Notes: generated by a model from the sequence alone, not told the origin. Shown: positions 5,979 through 15,604, counted from the stretch's first letter. The stretch is DNA of 20,622 nucleotides from Fluviibacter sp048859965 (GCA_048859965.1 JBLIZO010000045.1:1-20622), one strand, 5' to 3'. Program-made: numbers and translations.

Positions 5979-6938
5979 TCAGCGTGCCTGCTTATCCGAA
6001 TCGAGCGCCGCCATCGCGGCGACGGTCAATACCAGGTGCTCATAATCGACGCCCGCCGCGCGGGCCGCCATCGGCACCAGCGAATGGTCGGTCATACCCG
6101 GCGCCGTGTTGGCTTCGAGCACATAGGGCGCACCGGCGCTGTCGAGCAGAAAGTCGATTCGGCCCCAACCGCGACAACCCAGCGCGTCAAAAGCCGCAAT
6201 GGCCAAATCCTGCATATGGCGCACCTGGCCCTCAGGTAAGCCGCACGGAATGTTGTACTGCGTATCGTCGCGGTTGTACTTGGCTTCGTAATCGTAGAAC
6301 TCGGTGGCGGGTACGATGCGTACTGGCGGCAACGCCTGCAGGCCGTTCGGCGTCTGCCATACGGCGACGGTGAACTCACCACCGAGCAGGGCCGTTTCGG
6401 CGATTACGGCCGAATCGTGGCGACTGGCGTCCTGCCAGGCCGGCATCAAATCTGCGGGCGTTTTGACTTTGGTGACGCCAACACTGGAACCCTCATGCAC
6501 GGGCTTCACGAAGAGCGGCAGGCCCAAGGCATCCGTCACGGCCTGCGCATCGCTGTCGGCATTGATCAACTGATATGCGGGGGTCGGCAACCCGGCTGCC
6601 TGCCAAACCAGTTTGGAGCGCCACTTATCCATCGCCAGCGCCGAGGCCAGTACGCCGCTACCCGTGTACGGCAGACCAATCATTTCGAGAAAACCCTGCA
6701 ACGTACCGTTCTCGCCGATGCCACCATGCAATGCGATAAAGGCACGGGCAAAACCGGCGTTTTCCAGTGCCGACAGTGGCGTCTGAGCCGGGTCGAAGGC
6801 ATGTGCATCGACACCCTGCCGTTGCAGCGCGGCCAGCACACGACCGCCACTGTTGAGCGACACATCGCGCTCCGCCGACGAACCGCCGAACAGAACGACG
6901 ACTTTACCGAGAGCTTTGGGATCAATCGCGCGCGACAT
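5979..6938 (-). CDS. ddlB: D-alanine--D-alanine ligase
   Basis: This cytoplasmic ATP-grasp enzyme joins two D-alanines, giving the dipeptide that MurF adds to the peptidoglycan precursor. From the ATG at 6938 the protein has 319 residues. Landmarks are VLFGGSSAERDVSLNSGG with the substrate-binding Glu23, HGGIGENGTLQGFLE, the lid lysine region LPLFVKPVHEGSSVGVTKV, and the metal-binding end GWGRIDFLLD followed by VLEANTAPGMTDHSLVP. The reading frame is open upstream to 7028, but that part overlaps murB and does not match the family; the 6938 start leaves a 4-base gap after murB. AGGGG lies ten bases before it. The position between murB and ftsQ is the classic ddlB location. Confidence 0.97.
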   Translation of the reverse strand: MSRAIDPKALGKVVVLFGGSSAERDVSLNSGGRVLAALQRQGVDAHAFDPAQTPLSALENAGFARAFIALHGGIGENGTLQGFLEMIGLPYTGSGVLASALAMDKWRSKLVWQAAGLPTPAYQLINADSDAQAVTDALGLPLFVKPVHEGSSVGVTKVKTPADLMPAWQDASRHDSAVIAETALLGGEFTVAVWQTPNGLQALPPVRIVPATEFYDYEAKYNRDDTQYNIPCGLPEGQVRHMQDLAIAAFDALGCRGWGRIDFLLDSAGAPYVLEANTAPGMTDHSLVPMAARAAGVDYEHLVLTVAAMAALDSDKQAR

Positions 6939-6942
6939 GGTG

Positions 6943-7908
6943 TCAGGCCCCTGAAACAGACGTTGAAGAGAGTGCGTCGCCCACGATGCGGACCTCGCGG
7001 ATGAGTTGAACGCCGGTAGCTGCCACAACGCGGCGCTGCACGGTCGCTATGAGGGTTTCGATATCGTTGGCGGTTGCCGCGCCATCGCGATTCACGATGA
7101 AGTTGGCATGCTGCGTGCTGACTTCGGCGCCACCGATACGCAGCCCCTTGAGGCCGGTCGCTTCGATGAGTCGTGCCGCAAAATCGCCCGGCGGATTGCG
7201 GAACACCGAGCCGGCGTTCGGCCAGCGCAGCGGCTGGGTGGCCACGCGCTTTTCGAGCAGGGAACGGATCGTCTCGCGAGCGACAGCCTTGTCCTGCGTC
7301 GGAAAACGGAACCAGGCAGCGGCAAAAACATCGCCCTGCGCATCTGCATCCCGTGGCGCCACGTGACGATAGCCGATGTCGAAATCCGCCGATGTGCGGA
7401 TATGACGTCGCCCCTGTCGGTCAATCGTGCAGACCTGCACGACAAACGGCCAGGTCTCCGCACCGTAGCAACCGGCGTTCATGGCCAGCGCGCCGCCCAC
7501 GGTGCCCGGAATACCGGCCATGAACGCCGCATCACAACCCAGGTTGGCGGCAAAACGCGCCACCTTCGGGCTGGCCACGCCAGCTTCGGCGTAAATCACC
7601 TCGCCGACACCGGGCAAGAACTCGACACGCAGCACATTCAATGCGGCATGCAGGAACACCACCGTCCCGTTGAAACCGCCATCGCGCACGAGCAGGTTGC
7701 TCCCTAGGCCAGCGAACAACAGCGGTTCATCGGCCGGTAGTTGCGCCAGCATGGCCGCCAGATCATCCAGATCGGCCGGCGTGTACGCGCGACGCGCCAG
7801 ACCACCGGCGCGCCACGAGACATGACGCGCCATGGCGACATGCGCTTCCCACTGACCGCGCAGCGTGTGCTGCGTCGAAGCGAAATGGCGGGGTTCGTTC
7901 ATGATCAT
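6943..7908 (-). CDS. murB: UDP-N-acetylenolpyruvoylglucosamine reductase MurB
   Basis: MurB is the FAD enzyme that reduces UDP-GlcNAc-enolpyruvate to UDP-MurNAc with NADPH. The protein has 321 residues. FAD-binding segments are LFAGLGSNLLVRDGGFNGTVV (about 64-84) and GIPGTVGGALAMNAGCYGAE (132-151). The catalytic Ser lies in NAGSVFRNP (Ser234), and the C-terminal Glu305 lies in IREVRIVG, matching the proton-relay residues of the family. The ATG at 7908 overlaps the murC stop by 4 nt (ATGA); a second ATG two codons later, at 7902, is possible. The Shine-Dalgarno sequence is weak, so translation probably depends on coupling to murC. Confidence 0.97.
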   Translation of the reverse strand: MIMNEPRHFASTQHTLRGQWEAHVAMARHVSWRAGGLARRAYTPADLDDLAAMLAQLPADEPLLFAGLGSNLLVRDGGFNGTVVFLHAALNVLRVEFLPGVGEVIYAEAGVASPKVARFAANLGCDAAFMAGIPGTVGGALAMNAGCYGAETWPFVVQVCTIDRQGRRHIRTSADFDIGYRHVAPRDADAQGDVFAAAWFRFPTQDKAVARETIRSLLEKRVATQPLRWPNAGSVFRNPPGDFAARLIEATGLKGLRIGGAEVSTQHANFIVNRDGAATANDIETLIATVQRRVVAATGVQLIREVRIVGDALSSTSVSGA

Positions 7909-9314
7909 TGCTCGGTAACCGCACCGACAGTTTCAAAAAGTTTCGCAGCCGTACCACCGATGGAACCGGCGCCCATCGTCAGCAGCACATCGCCGTCCTG
8001 TAACGTATCGATCAGCGCAGCAGGCAGATCGCCAACCGATTCGACGAACTGCGGCTCGACCTTTGCGGCCACGCGGATTGCGCGCGTCAGTGCACGACCA
8101 TCCGCCGCAACCACCGGGGCTTCGCCGGCAGCATAAACTTCTGTCAGCAACAAGGTATCGACGGTGCCGAGTACCTGCACAAAATCTTCGAAACAATCAC
8201 GCGTACGCGAATAACGATGCGGCTGGAAGGCCAGCACCAGACGGCGACCCGGGAAAGCGCCGCGAGCCGCCGCGATGGTGGCCGTCATCTCCACCGGATG
8301 GTGGCCATAGTCATCGATGACCGTCACCGCACCGCCCTTCGGCAATGGCAGCTCACCATAACGCTGGAAGCGACGGCCGACGCCGCGAAATTCGCTCAGC
8401 GCCTTGACGATCGCGTCATCGGCCACGCCGACTTCGGTCGCCACGGCAATCGCGGCCAACGCGTTCTGCACGTAGTGCACACCCGGCAGATTCAGCGTGA
8501 TCGGCAGGCGCGAAATGGATCCATTGACGCGCACCGCCGTGAAATGCATACGGCCGTTGTCGGCGCGCACATCTTCGGCGCGGATGTTGGCGTTCTCGTT
8601 CAGACCGTAACGCACGATCTGCTTCGTAACTTGCGGCATGATCTCGTTGACCGTCGGATCATCGGTGCAAAGCACGGCAACGCCGTAGAACGGCAGACGT
8701 TCGAGGAAATCGACAAAAGCCTGTTTCAGCTTGCCGAAATCATGGCCGTAGGTCTCCATGTGATCGGCATCAATATTGGTCACGACCGAAATCACCGGCG
8801 ACAGGCGCAGGAAAGAAGCATCCGATTCGTCGGCCTCGGCAACGAGGAAATCGCCCTTGCCCAGGCGCGCATTGGCGCCGGCCGCATTCAGGCGGCCGCC
8901 AATCACGAAGGTCGGGTCCAGCCCACCCTCGCCCAGGATCGATGCGATCAGACTGGTCGTGGTTGTTTTACCGTGCGTCCCCGCGACGGCGATACCCTGC
9001 TTCAGGCGCATGAGTTCAGCCAGCATCTGGGCACGCGGCACGATGGGAACACCCGCGCTGCGCGCCGCAACGACTTCGGGATTATCAGCCCGCACCGCTG
9101 TCGATACGACGATGGCATCGGCACCGGTAATGTTGGCAGCTTCGTGCCCCAGCAGAATCTTCGCACCCAGCGCGGCCAGCCGTTGCGTGGCGGCGCCGGC
9201 CTGCAGATCCGACCCGCTGACCCTGTAACCGAGGTTCAGCAGCACCTCGGCGATGCCGCTCATGCCGGAACCGCCGATGCCGATGAAGTGGAGATGATGA
9301 ATCTTATGCTTCAT
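7905..9314 (-). CDS. murC: UDP-N-acetylmuramate--L-alanine ligase MurC
   Basis: MurC adds the first amino acid, L-alanine, to UDP-MurNAc with ATP in the cytoplasm. The protein has 469 residues, the usual length. The N-terminal Rossmann-like domain begins FIGIGGSGMSGIAEVLLNLGY (10-30). The central ATPase domain has GTHGKTTTT (112-120), then VAEADESDASFL and TNIDADHMETY. The C-terminal domain holds VIDDYGHHPVEM and FQPHRYSRT. The ATG at 9314 overlaps the murG stop by 4 nt, with AAGGAGC seven bases upstream, one of the stronger ribosome binding sites in the cluster. Confidence 0.98.
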   Translation of the reverse strand: MKHKIHHLHFIGIGGSGMSGIAEVLLNLGYRVSGSDLQAGAATQRLAALGAKILLGHEAANITGADAIVVSTAVRADNPEVVAARSAGVPIVPRAQMLAELMRLKQGIAVAGTHGKTTTTSLIASILGEGGLDPTFVIGGRLNAAGANARLGKGDFLVAEADESDASFLRLSPVISVVTNIDADHMETYGHDFGKLKQAFVDFLERLPFYGVAVLCTDDPTVNEIMPQVTKQIVRYGLNENANIRAEDVRADNGRMHFTAVRVNGSISRLPITLNLPGVHYVQNALAAIAVATEVGVADDAIVKALSEFRGVGRRFQRYGELPLPKGGAVTVIDDYGHHPVEMTATIAAARGAFPGRRLVLAFQPHRYSRTRDCFEDFVQVLGTVDTLLLTEVYAAGEAPVVAADGRALTRAIRVAAKVEPQFVESVGDLPAALIDTLQDGDVLLTMGAGSIGGTAAKLFETVGAVTEQ

Positions 9315-10381
9315 GCAGCAAGCTCCTTACAAATATCGGCGACGCGCTGCGCGGCGTCGGCACGTGCCAGCGTGCGCGCAGCCACCGCCTGCGCACACAG
9401 ATCGGCGCGCGACTGCTGCAGCAATCCGGCGAGGCCTTCGACCGTGAGTTCGCGCTGAATAACGCAGTGGCTGGCACGACCGTTCACCAGAAACTCGGCG
9501 TTGACGCGCTGATGGTCGTCGACGGCATGCGGGAAGGGAATCAGTACGCTGGCAACTCCGGCGGCTGCAAGTTCGGCCACCGTCAAGGCGCCGGCGCGAC
9601 AGATCACCAGATCGGCCCAACCCAGCGCCTGGGCCATGTCATCGATGAAGGGCTGCACATCCGCCTCGATGCCGGCGCTGGCGTAGGCCGCTTTGACGGA
9701 CGCCAGATCTCGCGGGCCGGTCTGATGACGCAGCACGGGCCGTTCCGCCGCCACGAACAGCCTGACGGCTTGCGGCACCACTTGGTTCAAGGCCTGGGCA
9801 CCCAGGCTACCGCCGACGACGAGTACCTGCAACGGTGCGCCCTCAGGGCGGTCGGCGTAACGCTGCGCCGGCACCGGCAGATTGGCAATTTCGGCGCGCA
9901 CCGGGTTGCCGACCCATTCGCTGTCCGGCAGCGTTTCCGGGAAGCCGGTCAGCACCCGCGTCGCGAGATGGCTCAGCACTTTATTCGCCAGGCCCGCTAC
10001 CGCATTCTGTTCGTGCACGACGAGCGGGATACCGGCCAGGCGCGCCATGACGCCCCCTGGAAAGGTAATGTAACCGCCCATGCCGAGCACCGCATCGGGG
10101 CGGACATCGCGTATCACCCGACGTGCGGCCAGACAGGCACGCAGCAAGTTCACCGGCAGCATCAGCTTGCGCAGCAAGCCTTTGCCGCGTAACGCGCCGA
10201 ATTCAACCCAGGCGCATTCGTAACCATGCGAGGGTACCAGCGTCGCTTCCATGCCGTTCGGGTTACCCAGCCAGACGATGCGCCAGCCCTGCTGACGCAG
10301 GACATCGGCCACGGCCAGCGCCGGGAAGATGTGGCCGCCGGTGCCGCCCGCCATCACGAGGAGTGTCTTATGGGCGGTCAT
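9311..10381 (-). CDS. murG: Lipid II synthase glycosyltransferase MurG
   Basis: MurG transfers GlcNAc from UDP-GlcNAc to lipid I on the inner face of the membrane, forming lipid II. The protein has 356 residues and the GT-B fold of family GT28. The first glycine-rich loop AGGTGGHIFPALAVA is at 11-25. GMGGYITFPGGVMA and HEQNAVAGLANK (about 123-134) follow. The linker region leads into the second glycine-rich loop GGSLGAQ (190-196). The donor-binding part is CRAGALTVAELAAAGV with IPFPHAVDDHQRVNAEFL. The ATG at 10381 overlaps the ftsW stop by 4 nt. Confidence 0.98.
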   Translation of the reverse strand: MTAHKTLLVMAGGTGGHIFPALAVADVLRQQGWRIVWLGNPNGMEATLVPSHGYECAWVEFGALRGKGLLRKLMLPVNLLRACLAARRVIRDVRPDAVLGMGGYITFPGGVMARLAGIPLVVHEQNAVAGLANKVLSHLATRVLTGFPETLPDSEWVGNPVRAEIANLPVPAQRYADRPEGAPLQVLVVGGSLGAQALNQVVPQAVRLFVAAERPVLRHQTGPRDLASVKAAYASAGIEADVQPFIDDMAQALGWADLVICRAGALTVAELAAAGVASVLIPFPHAVDDHQRVNAEFLVNGRASHCVIQRELTVEGLAGLLQQSRADLCAQAVAARTLARADAAQRVADICKELAA

Positions 10382-11544
10382 GGACGACGCCCCCGCATCA
10401 TCTGACGATTCTCCCAGTCGATCCGCAGCAGAATCGCGATAGCCACACAGTTAACCAGAATGCCCGAACCGCCAAAGCTCATCATCGGCAGCGTGAGGCC
10501 CTTGGTCGGCAACAGCCCCATATTCACGCCCATATTGATGAAGCCCTGCACGCCAAGCCAGATAGCGATACCTTGTGCAACCAGCGCCGCAAAACAGCGA
10601 TCCAATTTAACGCACTGCTTGCTGACCATGATGATGCGCTGAATGAGCAACCCGAACAGCGCGATCACGACGACGACGCCGACGAACCCCAGCTCTTCGG
10701 CGATCACGGCCAGCAGAAAGTCGGTATGCGCTTCCGGCAGATAGAACAGTTTCTCGACACTGCCGCCCAGACCGACGCCGAAGAACTCGCCACGACCGAA
10801 CGCGATCAACGAGTGCGAGAGTTGATAACCACGGCCCAGGGCATCCGCCCACGGGTCCATAAAGCCAAAAATCCGATCGCGACGGTACGGCGAGACAATA
10901 ATGAGGATCGCGAAAGCAATCAACAGCAACAGAATCAGGATGACGAAGGGTTTGATCTTCATGCCACCCAGAAACAGAATGCCGAAAGCGATCGAGATGA
11001 TCACGACGAAGGCGCCGAAATCCGGCTCCTTGAGCAATAGCGAACCGACCAGCACCATGGCCAGGAACATCGGCAGAAACGCCTTCTTGAGGCTATGCAT
11101 GACGTTCATCTTGCGCACCGTGAAATCGGCGGCATAGAGCACGACAAACAACTTCATGAGCTCCGAAGGCTGGAGATTCACGACAAAGAGCGGTAACCAG
11201 CGACGCGCGCCGTTCACATCGCGCCCCAGACCAGGAATCAGCACCAGCGCGAGAAGCACGATACCGCCGAGGAAGAGATACGGCGACCAGCGCTGCCAGG
11301 TTTGCGTCGGTACCTGGAAGGCCACACCGGCTGCCGCCAGACCGATCATCAGAAAGATGGCGTGACGGATCAGGAAGTAGTTCGGATTCCGGCCGAACAT
11401 ACGGCTGCCTTCGGCGAAAGCGATCGACGCCGAATAGACCATGATCAGGCCGATCAGCAGCAGCGCCAGCGCACTCCAGACGAGCAGCGGATCCACTTCC
11501 GATTGCTCCTCAGGCGAATTGATGATGCGCATCAGGCGGTTCAT
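10378..11544 (-). CDS. ftsW: Septal peptidoglycan polymerase FtsW (SEDS family)
   Basis: FtsW is the SEDS glycosyltransferase that polymerises lipid II at the septum together with FtsI. The protein has 388 residues with about ten hydrophobic membrane segments. Family features include the first helix ending MVYSASIAFA, the ARRWL and LQPSELMKLF region, KEPDFGAFVVI, and the periplasmic loop HTDFLLAVIAEELGFVGVV containing the catalytic Asp. The end holds GLTLPMMSFGGSGI. The frame is open to 11574, but the ATG at 11544 overlaps the murD stop (ATGA) and has GGAG upstream, so it is preferred. Its place between murD and murG, and FtsI in the same cluster, favour FtsW over RodA. Confidence 0.97.
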   Translation of the reverse strand: MNRLMRIINSPEEQSEVDPLLVWSALALLLIGLIMVYSASIAFAEGSRMFGRNPNYFLIRHAIFLMIGLAAAGVAFQVPTQTWQRWSPYLFLGGIVLLALVLIPGLGRDVNGARRWLPLFVVNLQPSELMKLFVVLYAADFTVRKMNVMHSLKKAFLPMFLAMVLVGSLLLKEPDFGAFVVIISIAFGILFLGGMKIKPFVILILLLLIAFAILIIVSPYRRDRIFGFMDPWADALGRGYQLSHSLIAFGRGEFFGVGLGGSVEKLFYLPEAHTDFLLAVIAEELGFVGVVVVIALFGLLIQRIIMVSKQCVKLDRCFAALVAQGIAIWLGVQGFINMGVNMGLLPTKGLTLPMMSFGGSGILVNCVAIAILLRIDWENRQMMRGRRP

Positions 11545-13007
11545 GCGGCCGCTCCGTTCTTCATGGGCGCGCAACTATTGAGCGTCTGCACGGCATCGAT
11601 AAATACCTGTGCACGCTCGGCGTAATTGCGGAACATATCCAGGCTCGCGCAGGCCGGCGAGAGCAGTACCGTATCGCCCGGTTGCGCCTGATCAGCCAGC
11701 CAGCGCGTGGCGGTCGACAGATCGGCGAAGCGCTGGACTGGCAACGAGGCCGGCAGTATGGCGGCGATTGCCCCGGCATCCTTACCGATCAGCGCCACGG
11801 CGCGGCCGGCACGTTCAAGTGCCTGGGACAGCGGTGCAAAATCCTGACCTTTCCCTTCGCCGCCGAGCAACAGCGCCAGTTTTTTCTGCGGCTGCGCGGG
11901 ATCGAACAGACCATCGATCGCGGCGAGCGTAGCGCCGACGTTGGTGGCTTTGGAATCATCGACATAGCGGACTTCGTCACGCGTGGCGATCAACGTCACG
12001 CGATGCGGCAGACTGCGGAAACTCCGGATGCCCGGAATCAGGTCGCGCAGCGTCTGGTTTGCCAGCAACGCCGGCGCGGCCAACGCCAGCGCCGCCTGCA
12101 CGTTCAAGGCGTTATGGCGACCCAGCAGCGGCAGATCGGCCATTGCGACGATGCGGTCGGCGCCGCGCACGATCCAGCCATCGACCAGGCCGAAATCACG
12201 CGCATTGGTCGGCACATCGTCCCCGATGCTTGCCGCTGTAGCGAGATCCAGACCGTAGGCGTCGGCCCAGTGATCGGCCCGGTTCCACAACGGCTGTGCA
12301 CAGGCTTCGTAGATACGGCCCTTGGCAGCAGCGTAACCGGCCATCGTGACATGACGGTCCAGATGATCTTCGCTGAGATTCAGAATGATCGCTGCATCGC
12401 TCTGCATGCATTGCGTGGCCTCCAACTGGAAGCTTGAGAGCTCAAGCACCCAGACGGCCGGCCACAGGCCCGATGCCTGCCGTGCCATGAAGGCATCCAG
12501 CATCGATGGCGAAATGTTGCCGCAGGCAACGGCATCGATCCCCGCTGCATTCAGCAGGTGTGCGGTCAACGCCGTAGTCGTGGTCTTGCCGTTGGCGCCG
12601 GTGATCGCCAGCACCCGGCTGACGGGGCAAGCGGCGCGGCGTGCCACGTTGAAGCAATCGACTTCGGACCACACCGGAATATCGCGCGACCGCGCGGCGC
12701 AAACCAGCGCGCTATCGAAAGCAACGCCCGGGGATAGCACGAGCAGATCGATCGCCGCCAGACACGCGTCGATCAACGCGCCTTCCAATGCCGCACCGCG
12801 ACTACGCCATTCGGCATCCGGCACCGTTACGGCCAACACATCCATACCCGGAGGCAACGCGCGCGTATCGACGACCGCGATCTGCGCCTGCTGCGCATGC
12901 AACCAGCGCGCCATCGCCAGCCCGGATTCACCCAGGCCGACCACCAGCACGCGACGACCGTTCAGGTCAGCCGGTGTGGTTTGCGAGGAAATCAGCGTCG
13001 TGGTCAC
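11541..13007 (-). CDS. murD: UDP-N-acetylmuramoyl-L-alanine--D-glutamate ligase MurD
   Basis: MurD adds D-glutamate to UDP-MurNAc-L-Ala. With a GTG start at 13007 the protein has 488 residues, slightly longer than the approximately 440-460 typical of the family, mostly through insertions such as the ALEGALIDACLAAIDLL region. The N-terminal domain has LVVGLGESGLAMARWL (21-36). The P-loop is GANGKTTTT (137-145). YVDDSKATNVGATLAAI and LLSPACASLDMFRNYAERAQVF mark the C-terminal domain. The frame is open upstream to an ATG at 13100, but that lies within mraY and encodes nothing like MurD. The GTG at 13007 lies 22 bases after mraY, the widest gap between mraZ and ftsA, and lacks a clear Shine-Dalgarno sequence. 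Confidence 0.95.
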   Translation of the reverse strand: MTTTLISSQTTPADLNGRRVLVVGLGESGLAMARWLHAQQAQIAVVDTRALPPGMDVLAVTVPDAEWRSRGAALEGALIDACLAAIDLLVLSPGVAFDSALVCAARSRDIPVWSEVDCFNVARRAACPVSRVLAITGANGKTTTTALTAHLLNAAGIDAVACGNISPSMLDAFMARQASGLWPAVWVLELSSFQLEATQCMQSDAAIILNLSEDHLDRHVTMAGYAAAKGRIYEACAQPLWNRADHWADAYGLDLATAASIGDDVPTNARDFGLVDGWIVRGADRIVAMADLPLLGRHNALNVQAALALAAPALLANQTLRDLIPGIRSFRSLPHRVTLIATRDEVRYVDDSKATNVGATLAAIDGLFDPAQPQKKLALLLGGEGKGQDFAPLSQALERAGRAVALIGKDAGAIAAILPASLPVQRFADLSTATRWLADQAQPGDTVLLSPACASLDMFRNYAERAQVFIDAVQTLNSCAPMKNGAAA

Positions 13008-13029
13008 GATAAAGACTTGAAGTGATTGA

Positions 13030-14118
13030 TCAGCGGAGTTTGAGGGTGGACAGGCCCAGGAGGACCAGCACGATGGTGATGATCCAGAAGCGCACGACAA
13101 CCTGGGTTTCTTTCCAACCGCCCAGTTCGTAGTGGTGATGCAACGGCGCCATACGGAAAATCCGCTTGCCCTTGGTGGCTTTGAAATAGCTCACCTGCAT
13201 CATCACGGAAACGGTTTCGGCGACGAAGACGCCCCCCATGATGAATAGCACGATTTCCTGACGCACGATGACGGCCGTGGTGCCGAGCGCCGCGCCGATG
13301 GCCAGCGCACCGACGTCGCCCATGAACACTTCGGCCGGATAGGCGTTAAACCAGAGGAAGCCCAGACCGGCGCCGACCAGCGCGCCGAGCAGCACGCAGA
13401 TTTCACCCGCGCCCGGCATGTAGGGCATGAACAGATATTTGGCGTAGACCGCATTACCCGCAACGTAGGCAAAGACGGTCAATGCGGCGGCGACCATGCA
13501 GGCCGGCATGATGGCCAGACCATCCAGACCGTCGGTCAGATTGACCGCGTTCGAGGTGCCGACGATGACCAGATAGGTCAGCACGATAAAACCGACGACA
13601 CCGAGCGGAATCGCCACATCCTTGAAAAACGGCAAAATCAGTTGGAACTGCATCGGCGTATTGGCGGTCAACGCCAGAAAAACGGCGGCAGACAGACCGA
13701 TCACCGATTGCCAGAAAAATTTCCAGCGGCTGGCGAGTCCCTTTGGGTCGCGGTAAACCACCTTGCGCCAGTCGTCGTACCAGCCGACGGCGCCGGTGCC
13801 CAGCGTCACCAGCAGCACGACCCAGACGTAGCGGTTTTCCAGATCGCCCCAGAGCAACGTCGACAAGCCCGTCGCAATCAGGATCAACACGCCACCCATG
13901 GTCGGCGTACCCGATTTGACGAGATGCGTTTGCGGACCATCGGTGCGTACGGCCTGACCGATTTTTTTGGCGGCCAGCCAGCGGATCACGGCCGGGCCGG
14001 CCACCCAACAGATCACGAGCGCTGTCAGTGCCGCCAGCACGGTACGCAGCGTCAGGTAGGTGAAGACGTTGAACGCCCGCACATCCTGCGCCAGCCATTC
14101 GGAGAGCCAAAGTAGCAT
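13030..14118 (-). CDS. mraY: Phospho-N-acetylmuramoyl-pentapeptide transferase MraY
   Basis: MraY moves phospho-MurNAc-pentapeptide onto undecaprenyl phosphate in the inner membrane, forming lipid I. The protein has 362 residues and about ten membrane helices. Catalytic Asp115-Asp116 are in GWYDDWRK, the nucleotide-binding Asp is in NAVNLTDGLDGLAIMP, and the HHHYELGGWKE loop near the C-terminus is present. The conserved SGTPTMGG lies at about 69-76. The ATG at 14118 follows the murF stop by 4 bases, with AGGGA seven bases upstream inside the end of murF. Confidence 0.98.
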   Translation of the reverse strand: MLLWLSEWLAQDVRAFNVFTYLTLRTVLAALTALVICWVAGPAVIRWLAAKKIGQAVRTDGPQTHLVKSGTPTMGGVLILIATGLSTLLWGDLENRYVWVVLLVTLGTGAVGWYDDWRKVVYRDPKGLASRWKFFWQSVIGLSAAVFLALTANTPMQFQLILPFFKDVAIPLGVVGFIVLTYLVIVGTSNAVNLTDGLDGLAIMPACMVAAALTVFAYVAGNAVYAKYLFMPYMPGAGEICVLLGALVGAGLGFLWFNAYPAEVFMGDVGALAIGAALGTTAVIVRQEIVLFIMGGVFVAETVSVMMQVSYFKATKGKRIFRMAPLHHHYELGGWKETQVVVRFWIITIVLVLLGLSTLKLR

Positions 14119-14122
14119 CGTG

Positions 14123-15604
14123 TTATCCCTGCGATTGTTCGAGAAGCGCGTTGACCACGTTTTCCATCCGTGCGGAACGCGAACCCTTGACCAGAACCCG
14201 CGTACGCGCCGTCAACGTCGGACGCAGCGCCGCCACAAGTTCTTCCTGTGAATTGAAGTGATATGCCCGCTCCGGATGCGTATTACCGTAAGCGGCTACT
14301 GCCGACACCGATAGCGGGCCGACCGCATAGAGCGCACCCACGCCGCACTCGGCCGCGCAACGGCCGACTTCCGCATGCAGTGCCGAGGCTTGCGGGCCGA
14401 CTTCGCCCATATCGCCGATCACCAGCACGGTCTCTGTTTCGGCCGCATGGGTAGTCAGCACATTGATTGCCGCGCGCATCGAATCGGGGTTGGCGTTATA
14501 GGTATCGTCGATGACGGCGGCGCCAGCGACACCGCGTTTCTGTTGCAGACGGCCAGAGACGCCGCCAAAACCGGCAAGGCTCTGCGCCATCCCCGCGATG
14601 TCCAGCCCGGCAGCAAAACCGGCCGCCAGCGCCTGCGTCGCGTTGCTCGCGTTATGCACGCCGGCCAGCGGTAACGCCACGTTGACCGCGCCCACCGGCG
14701 TTCGGACCCGCAATGCCTGACCATCGGCCGTCGCAACGGCTTCGCTCACAAAGGCCGGCGCCAGACGATCAGCACCATCGGCCGCGCCGATCACATGCGT
14801 CCCCAGAATACGGCGTCCCGGGCGGATGCGGTTCAGCCAGGACAGCGCGTGCGGATCATCGAGATTGACCACGGCCGCGCCGCCTTCGGGTAGCGCGTCA
14901 AACAGGCTGCCCTTCTCGTCGGCAACATCCGCCAATGTCCCCATGCCGGCCAGATGCGCACGCTGCGCATTGGTGACGATGGCGATCGTCGGTTGGGTCA
15001 GCTGCGCCAGCTTGGCGATCTCGCCCGGATGGCTCATGCCGAGCTCAATCACAGCGTAGCGGTGTTGCGGCCCGAGACGCAACAGCGTCAGGGGTAAACC
15101 GATGTCATTATTGAAATTGCCCTGCGTACTCAATACGGCATCCTCGCCAACCACCGCACGACACAGATGGGCGACCAGTTCCTTGGTCGTCGTTTTGCCA
15201 TTGGAACCCGTGACGGCGATCACCGGCAGTTCATAGCGATCACGCCAGGCTTGACCCAGCGTTCCCAATGCATGACGCGTATCGTCACAGACGATAAGCG
15301 GCCAGCCTTCCAGCGCCGGCGACGTCAACACCGGGTGACCGGCCTCGACGACTGCGCCGACCGCACCGGCTTCGCGCACATCTTCCAGAAAATCGTGTGC
15401 ATCGAACTGCGCACCGCGCAACGCGACGAACAGATCGCCCGCCTGCAAGCTGGTCGTGTCTGTCGAGACACCTTGCACCATGACACCACCGGACCCCTGC
15501 GGCAGGTGCGCCGACAGCCAGTCGGTCACGAGCGACAACGGTACGGCTTCGGCCAGCCGCACAGAGCGCCGTGGTTGGTTATGCATGATCGTCGCCACGG
15601 TCAC
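14123..15604 (-). CDS. murF: UDP-MurNAc-tripeptide--D-alanyl-D-alanine ligase MurF
   Basis: MurF adds D-Ala-D-Ala to the UDP-MurNAc-tripeptide, completing the cytoplasmic precursor. With a GTG start at 15604 it has 493 residues, about 40 more than E. coli MurF. The N-terminal domain has VSTDTTSLQAGDLFVALRG, the ATPase P-loop is GSNGKTTTK (133-141), followed by TQGNFNNDIGLPLTLL and AVIELGMSHPGEIA. The C-terminal domain has VIDDTYNANPDSM and VLVKGSRSARME. The GTG overlaps the murE stop by 4 nt (GTGA) and has AGGG seven bases upstream. An in-frame GTG at 15598 and an ATG at 15586 are alternatives that would shorten the N-terminus by two or six residues. Confidence 0.96.
   Translation of the reverse strand: MTVATIMHNQPRRSVRLAEAVPLSLVTDWLSAHLPQGSGGVMVQGVSTDTTSLQAGDLFVALRGAQFDAHDFLEDVREAGAVGAVVEAGHPVLTSPALEGWPLIVCDDTRHALGTLGQAWRDRYELPVIAVTGSNGKTTTKELVAHLCRAVVGEDAVLSTQGNFNNDIGLPLTLLRLGPQHRYAVIELGMSHPGEIAKLAQLTQPTIAIVTNAQRAHLAGMGTLADVADEKGSLFDALPEGGAAVVNLDDPHALSWLNRIRPGRRILGTHVIGAADGADRLAPAFVSEAVATADGQALRVRTPVGAVNVALPLAGVHNASNATQALAAGFAAGLDIAGMAQSLAGFGGVSGRLQQKRGVAGAAVIDDTYNANPDSMRAAINVLTTHAAETETVLVIGDMGEVGPQASALHAEVGRCAAECGVGALYAVGPLSVSAVAAYGNTHPERAYHFNSQEELVAALRPTLTARTRVLVKGSRSARMENVVNALLEQSQG

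Noticed and set aside
6939..7028. Upstream extension of the ddlB frame to 7028
   Set aside because: The extra 30 codons overlap murB and do not match the family; the ATG at 6938 gives the canonical N-terminus.
7901..7908. ATGATCAT palindrome at the murC-murB junction
   Set aside because: Eight bases arising from the overlapping stop and start codons; no extension of the symmetry and no reason to see a site.
8217..9458. 413-codon plus-strand ORF opposite murC
   Set aside because: Antisense to a complete MurC with all motifs; the product is His/Arg/Gln-rich without domain structure.
13008..13100. Upstream extension of the murD frame to an ATG at 13100
   Set aside because: It lies inside the 3' end of mraY and encodes a Ser/Cys-rich stretch unlike MurD.
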